64,000 bases of DNA from assembly GCA_963969595.1 (NCBI GenBank), contig OZ018412.1, positions 126,501-190,500 of the forward strand, written 5' to 3'. The stretch's first letter is position 1. Every line of letters begins with the position of its first letter. This document shows, piece after piece, positions 57,851 through 64,000 of the stretch. The position numbers were made by a program, and so were the translations under genes. The stretch is from Neckera pumila. Lineage: Eukaryota > Streptophyta > Bryopsida > Hypnales > Neckeraceae. The notes under the pieces are model-generated. The model was not told the DNA's origin, did not search any database, and saw only the letters and a list, made by a program, of their open reading frames with translations.

Positions 57851-60800
57851 TGAGTGAGTAAATCCCTTGGATTCTCACAATGGAGCCTACTGTAGGTTTT
57901 CTATTTCAGTTACTTATTTAGGGCATTGCAAAATGCAATCTTCACCAGAATGGCGATACAACTATTGATATCCATGGTCATGGATGAAACATTCATAATG
58001 AAGATGATAATCCAACCATTCATCAATTTGTTTACAGTACATTCATCTTGAAAATAGCCACTGCATCTTGAAGATTTCACTGCAATTTCTTTAATTTCGT
58101 AAGATATCCCCAAAGTTTCGGATAGAAATATTAATGCATGACTTTTTAGAGAATTCTAGCTCTGGCTGGGTCGGTCCCCCAAGTAGACCTTGCTGTTATT
58201 GAGAGGGGGTATTGATTCTGAAGCGGGCGGCTAGTAAGAGACTCATCCTCACTCTAGACTAGCTGCAGTGCTGCAATGGAGACCATGTTCCTGCTTTTTG
58301 GACTTTGTCACATTTGCGGCTTCAAGGAGGACCATGTCCCTGCATAAGTTATTGGACTTTGTCACATTTGCTGGAAGCTCATGTGAGATCCAAACTGTTT
58401 GCAAATACATAATAAGGTACCAGGTCCATAAATCAACCTTTGAAGCCTACCAACGTCATCAATGACAGTAATAGATATTTCAAGGAACATGTTAGTCGCT
58501 TATTCCTAGACAAGGGGTGCATTGAGAATTCGGTCGGTTTATAGACCTTGGTCCTACTTTACTAGACTTAAAATAGAATTGATAGGCCATGGCCACCAAA
58601 TATTTTATAATTATCCTTCCAATCCTTTTCCCCCTAAAGAATCACAAAATCCTAAGGACATGTCTTGGAAGCAACAACACAACATTCATGAAAGAGACAC
58701 AGTTTGACTATTTGTGTTTGGTTTGCTCTTCACATTCTGGAAGGGCATGTCTTGGTCTAAAGCCTTTATTCCTCTCAAACGATTCAATATTTGTCGTACC
58801 CTACATGAAAGTTATCTTACAAATAATGATTGAATGTTGCTCTTCATTTGTTTCTTCTTTTTATTCTTATTCTACGTTGCATTTGAATATTACAGTGGAT
58901 TGTTAGATTTTACCGGCATGACAATAAAGCTTGATTGCATGGAATCTAATTACTTTGAGTATTGTTTGCCTTGTGTTGAGGTTTTGGTCCCACTCATGCA
59001 AGTTTGACATGCCATGATTCCACATACTCTATTCACATTGTGTTGCATTCTCTCTAAATTGAGGTTTGGATCTTAAGGTTACAAAAAATGAGGTTTTGTT
59101 GTAAAAAATTATAAAGGTTGGACCAAAACTATAGTTAAGGGAGAACACAATTCAATGTAATTAGACCATATGTCTTGTTATCATTCCAAATAGTTATTAA
59201 TTGAGTCAATTTTCAAATGCAATTTAGAATAAGAATTAAGGTGGAATCAAATGAAGGATTACATTTCATGATTTAACATAGGAAAATTTTAATTATAGAG
59301 ATGAAAAAAATGCACCTATACAGGATTGCATATGAAAATATGAGAATACATCATCAATTCAAAATTTGAATGTGTAAATGAAAAAATAAAGAACCAAGAG
59401 TCTTCAATCACTCATGCAAATGAGACCTTTCCATGATAGTTCAAGAATATTATGAAAGAATTTTCTAAAAAATATAATAAAAAAATGTTTGTCAATTTTA
59501 ACCGTGTCTTATAAATGATTGGATTACAATAATGAAAATAGACGGATTACGTTAGTTGAAAAGTACCGTAAGTGTTAGATGCATTTTGTAAATAGAGTTT
59601 GCTAATTATATGAGACTTTGTGGATTGTTTTATTTTGATAGCAAAAATAATCTATCATATAACCAATACATAAAAGAGAAAAAGAATTTATCTCAACTAC
59701 AAACTTTAAAAATACACTCAAAAATCAATATGAAGGACTTAGTGTGACCTTGAAGGAATTAAATCAAATATAAATGGTATAATTAAAACAAAAAACAAAT
59801 TACTTCAAAAATTCACTTCATATAGGGAAAGAATGCAAAGAATGTGTCAACAAATGAGACAGCTCAATGTCAATGTGTTAATTGTTGACAAAGAAAACAT
59901 TGCCTTCTACCTCTGAAAATTTCTAAACATGACAATATGAAAAGTTATACCGGAGTCTTCTTTTAACTGCCAATATACAAGATTCAATAAAATTGATCTT
60001 CAATTGCCATTGTATCTTTTTGCATCTTTTAATTTCATCCATTGTGTTATTGTAAAAAAATTGAATTCATTTCTTTTCATTTGTACAATGTAGATTTTAT
60101 AATATATATTTTAAACTCTAAAGTATATTGAAGTATTTAAAATAAGATAATCCAAAGAAAAAATGCCTTATAAAACTATTTGTGGTAATATTGGATGCAA
60201 TCTATAGTTGTTAATCTATAATAATTTATTGAAAAAATTTATTGGATTTATCTCTAAAATACAATTTTATAAAAAGATTGGGATATAGATCACTAAATAT
60301 TGAAGAATATAGCAACCTTTAGCTAGAGATAGAATAAAGATATGTTTCATCTCAAAAGCCAATTTCTTAATTCAAAAAATAGGCCTACCAAATTTGACTT
60401 CATATAATTAATTTAAAAATATTTAATTATATCATAGTTAAGTATTTTACATTAAAAGCTCAAAGAAAGAAAAATCTTGTGAAAACCACAAATATTTAAT
60501 TTATAATCAAATTTATAAGGAAATTTGAATTTTGAATTTTATATTATAAGGATAATAACATTTGGATATGATATATAGTTTATAGTTTATAATTTTTTTT
60601 AAAAGTCATCATTAAAAAATACTATTAAACTATACATTATTATTCTAACAATTAAACATCATTCTCTACAAATTTTGGAGTTTAGAATTAGCTTAAGAAT
60701 TTTTACGGGTTAAAGGAGTTAATTAAAAGAATTGTATTCAAAAGCTTAATTGAAGGCTTTTTTGGCATTATTGAAGTCTTTTATGACAATCATTGCACAA

Positions 60801-61040
60801 ATAGAAGGGTTGATAAAGAGTGAAGTTCAATAAAAAAAAAACCATTTATTTGGATAATGGCAATAAATAATTGAAGGCATGTGGCACAAAATGTAGGTGA
60901 AAAATTTTGAAAAAGGAATTTGTGGATGAACAAAGCAAAATGCTCAACTACGCTCAACTATAAGCATAATGATCTTTTGAAATCCTAATTATGGTTTAAT
61001 ATGAAGCGTATAAAGAAACAAAAAAATCCTCAACAAATAC
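57851..61040. other. AT-rich intergenic stretch, nothing recognised
   Basis: Long AT-rich DNA. A direct duplication of about 56 bases ('gaccatgt.cctgc ... ttggactttgtcacatttgc') lies at 58280-58375. No gene, RNA or TIR pair was found. Confidence 0.45.
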
Positions 61041-62678
61041 TTAATCCATAAAAGACCATTGTCCCTTCGGGGGACAAATGGAATTTCGGTCAGATACCTA
61101 CGGGCTAAATTTTTATCATGATTTTTTGAAACTTTTTTGAAGATAAAAAAATTGTGAAGTTTTGTGGAAATATAGTTTTTTTTTCAATCGGTGCCCAAAA
61201 AAAAGAAATTATGCCCAAATAAGCTCAAAATAGGGGACGGGGGGCAACAAAAAAAATTTTGCAATTTTTTTTCTTTTTTTCTTTTTCTTTTTTCTTTCTT
61301 ATAGATAATATTTTTGTTTATGTGGAAAGCTTTGCTCCATTTCATTTTGATTTTTTACGAGAAAATTATAGACAATCTTGTTTTTCGGGCACTTAGAGCA
61401 TCATCTTGAAAAAATAACTTGGAGGATTTATTTCTGAATGCAATGTCAACAATTTTTCAAGAAAAAAAATTCCACAAGGTTTAGTTTTTTTGCTAGAACA
61501 ATCTCGCCATTGGGATTAGTGCTTTTTAATTCTATATAAAAGATATTAATATTTTAGATTTTCCTTCCATCTTGTATCTACTTCTACTTAACAATTTTTT
61601 TAATAATGAAAATTAAGTTTTTTTGGATCTTGTTTTTTTCCCTAGATTCTCAACTCAATTTTAAATTACAAGGACTTCAAGCTCAAAACTCTATAGTGCA
61701 AAAAATTTAAGTTAAAAATGTTCAAAGTCATAAAATCTAGTCCCACAATGTGCTAAAAAACTTGATTTTTTCACTTTAAACGCAGATATCTTGCAATCTA
61801 TGCAGTCAAAAATTTTGAAATTTTTTCCACACATTCTCATATTCCCTCCGTCCCAAAATGATCTTCCAGTTGGCCCTATTTTCTTGTCCCAAAATGATTT
61901 TCCTCCTGTGACTAGGACGAATAGCCCGTGAAATGAATCCCCCCAATAAACAATTACAAAGACACTTTTTGTCACTTGCGGCCATCATGACAAGGGTTAG
62001 CTGGTCCAAAGAATTAATTTATAATTTAATCAATATGTGTGTGGAAGTTCCATGGCTACTAGTAAGCCTAGGAGGTGATGGTTTTGGGTTCATTTTTAGA
62101 GAGACTGAGAAGTTGCAAGGTGGTTATGTTTGCTGGTCTCTTCGGGTTGTCTGGTAATGGTTCCCCAATTGGAAGTGAGTGTGCTGTATTGCAATTGGAC
62201 TTGACTGTGCACATTTCTCGCTTGTTTGAGCTTGGCTCTGCAATTCCGAGAATAGTTGATTCGATAGGTGAGTTGGCAATGAACTACCGCGGGAAGACAT
62301 AAGGACACTGCGAGAACTCAAAGAAATGAGTGGCCAGCGGTGCTCCTTGAAAATGGCCGTAAAATCTCACTCTTTCAAGCTTTACAACAACAATTTGAAA
62401 ACCAATTTAGAGCTGAAATTTTTTAGGACAATAAAAGAGCATTGAACTCTATTTATAGCTCAAAATGGATTTAAAAAATTATTATTTTTAAGCTTAATCC
62501 AAAACATTTTGTCTAACAAGAAGATCATTTTGGGACGGAGGGAGCACTAGTTAGGTGCAAGATACTATGGTCAGATGTGCAAAAAAAACATTTTTCAGTT
62601 TTTTTTACTCTTTGCTATAGAAATGGCAGTTTTGGGTGGTTTTTGGCAGAAAAAAGGCCTTGGGCCTTTAGGGGTTAA
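61041..62678 (-). mobile_element. Family A TTAA element hosting a Stowaway-like MITE
   Basis: Left end TTAATCCATAAAAGACC with TTGTCCCTTCGGGGGACAA palindrome; right end GGGCCTTTAGGGGTTAA. All interior blocks of the minus orientation are present but split at 'cacattctcata / ctagttaggtgcaag' by an insert at 61842-62544. Without the insert the element is about 935 bp, the family's usual length. Confidence 0.9.
61842..62544. mobile_element. Stowaway-like Tc1/mariner MITE
   Basis: Ends TTCCCTCCGTCCCAAAATGATC and GATCATTTTGGGACGGAGGGAG, the classic Stowaway terminal motif CTCCCTCCGT. The flanks are TA (61840-61841) and CA (62545-62546, one base from TA), and intact family A copies (6190-6210) show the unoccupied site. 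The 703-bp size is long for Stowaway. The short frames inside (61933-62302) show no transposase motif that I recognise. Confidence 0.88.
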
Positions 62679-63440
62679 CACATCTCAGTTTGTCATGCAC
62701 AAGTACATCATGTCAAAATATTGTGTCAATTTCTCTAGAAATGAATCACATATTAAATAATCCTACTAGTACAATTTGTCAGATTAATTTTTAGACAATG
62801 ATCTTCTTGTTTAACAAATGTTTGGATTAAGGTCAAAATCAGCATCTTTAATCCTATTTTGAGCAGCAAATAAAATTCAATGATCTCCTATTGTTCTGCA
62901 ATTTGAATTTTAAATTAAACTTTAAATTGAAGTTGTAGAGCTTTGAAATGTGGGAATTTTTGGCCTTTCTAAAAGAGCATTGTTGGCCAATCAATCCTAC
63001 AATTCTCGCGTTATTTGCTGTAAACTTCTTGCTTTTCGCAATGTGTGTTGTAGCTGTGTTGTTTAGATGAGATGATTGGGATCAAGTTATGAGCTTATTT
63101 GAAGAATTGAATTTTTGACTACTGATTGATGAAGACCAGAAGTGAGAGCATGGAGTGGGTCCAGATAAGACCCAATTGAATAAAAAAATGAAAAGATTTC
63201 ATTTGAGTCCAAAAGTTAAAATAAAAAAATAAGAAGACATCTTGAAGCGGAAGGATTGTGGCAAGCCAAATGGGACCTATGCTTTGAATGCCCCCTTGAT
63301 GGCCACATTGAAAGTATATAGTGTGATCTCCCTATTGCATATTCCTAACAAATAATCAAACATCCAAGCTCATCATTACGAGGAGAGTTTTATTTAGCTA
63401 CTGTGTACATGTAAAGGCTTCATTTTGTTAGAGTCTTTCT
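62679..63440. other. Intergenic stretch, nothing recognised
   Basis: AT-rich with no gene seen. Confidence 0.4.
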
Positions 63441-63518
63441 CCATGTCATAAAAAGAAGATCATTTTGGGATAAAAAATTAAGGCCCAAAAGAAGATCATT
63501 TTGGGACCAAGGGAGTAG
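63441..63518. mobile_element. Stowaway-like end fragment, duplicated
   Basis: 'gaagatcattttggga' occurs twice (near 63455 and 63490); the second reads on into GACCAAGGGAGTAGT, a degraded Stowaway right end with TA after it. The opposite end was not found. Confidence 0.5.
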
Positions 63519-63679
63519 TATTTACCACTATTGTAGCTCCGTTCCAAAATTTGTAGAAAAACCCACTTCAACTACTTTTCGCCCACAGAATGCCTCATTT
63601 GCCGCATGAGTATAGATCCTCTTCCACTATCATGTTCACATTTTCTTACTAATATTTTTGGGAACATGGGCTAATTGAA

Positions 63680-64000
63680 TATTGTCAAGTGGGACACAGG
63701 GCAGGCCCCGAATCTCAACAGCTCCCGGGACATGTGATTGTCGCACAAGCGCATGAGTCTCCGCATCAAATTCCCCGAAAACTCCACGTGTCGAACCAAG
63801 CACCTCCGGCTCCACTCCACGTGCGCCCCGCCCAACAGCCGCCGCCGCCGCCCCTGTCGCTAACAGACCCTACCGGCCGCGAACGCCTTCTGCTGGCCTC
63901 GAATGCCCGCTACCGGCCGCGGCCGTGGCTCCCCAGATGAACGGTGATGCAGGACAGGAGGGCTAGGCCGCGAACGTCCTCGCCTCTCCTATTCAAACGC
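63680..64000. other. GC-rich tract at the window edge
   Basis: An abrupt change to GC-rich, CpG-containing sequence with repeated 'ctaccggccgcg' words. An 83-codon Pro/Arg-rich plus-strand frame (63689-63940) is open but low in complexity. It may be the promoter or leader of a gene lying to the right, comparable with the GC-rich leaders seen at 18.7 and 43.5 kb. Confidence 0.4.

Overview
This window is nuclear DNA from a streptophyte, most likely a land plant. The evidence is spliced genes with GT-AG introns, a cell-wall glycosyltransferase of the xyloglucan xylosyltransferase family, a plant-type two-WW PQBP1 and an MSL1-type organellar mechanosensitive channel. I cannot fix the lineage from the sequence. 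Long AT-rich intergenic tracts full of short non-coding transposons separate three compact, GC-richer genes.

Genes. (1) A two-exon GT34 gene (plus strand, 20662-22681, 459 aa) resembles xyloglucan 6-xylosyltransferase and should act in the Golgi. (2) A twelve-exon gene on the minus strand (43499 down to 36033) rebuilds to a 995-aa PQBP1-like splicing factor. It has a very long Pro/Gln-rich N-terminus, a U2AF-ligand-like motif, two WW domains, a C-x2-C...C-x2-C motif and the conserved C-terminal tail. (3) A six-exon gene (plus strand, 48970-53050, 492 aa) encodes an MscS-like channel like Arabidopsis MSL1. All splice junctions kept frame in my hand reconstruction. The three genes share no evident pathway and are independent neighbours.

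Repeats. The rest is mostly decayed or non-autonomous DNA transposons, often nested. The main family (called A) is about 0.93 kb, has TTAA at both ends and terminal inverted repeats CCCCTAAAGG.CC, and occurs in about a dozen copies or fragments. In two places a copy sits inside another repeat exactly at a TTAA that is now on both sides, the signature of the piggyBac superfamily. A second family with the same ends but another interior (A2) is present. Others are a 222-bp TA-flanked MITE (C), a Stowaway-like element, a dispersed and tandem repeat with a GTTT tract (B), and several TIR foldbacks (D to I, and the 56270 and 31483 elements).

Layout: 1-18.7 kb repeats; 18.7-22.7 kb GT34 gene with a GC-rich leader; 22.7-35 kb repeats and unassigned AT-rich DNA, with a compositional island at 28.9-29.5 kb; 36-43.7 kb PQBP1 gene; 44-48 kb repeats; 48.2-53.05 kb MSL1 gene; 53.5-63.6 kb repeats; 63.68-64 kb a GC-rich tract cut by the window edge. 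I saw no tRNA, rRNA or CRISPR array.
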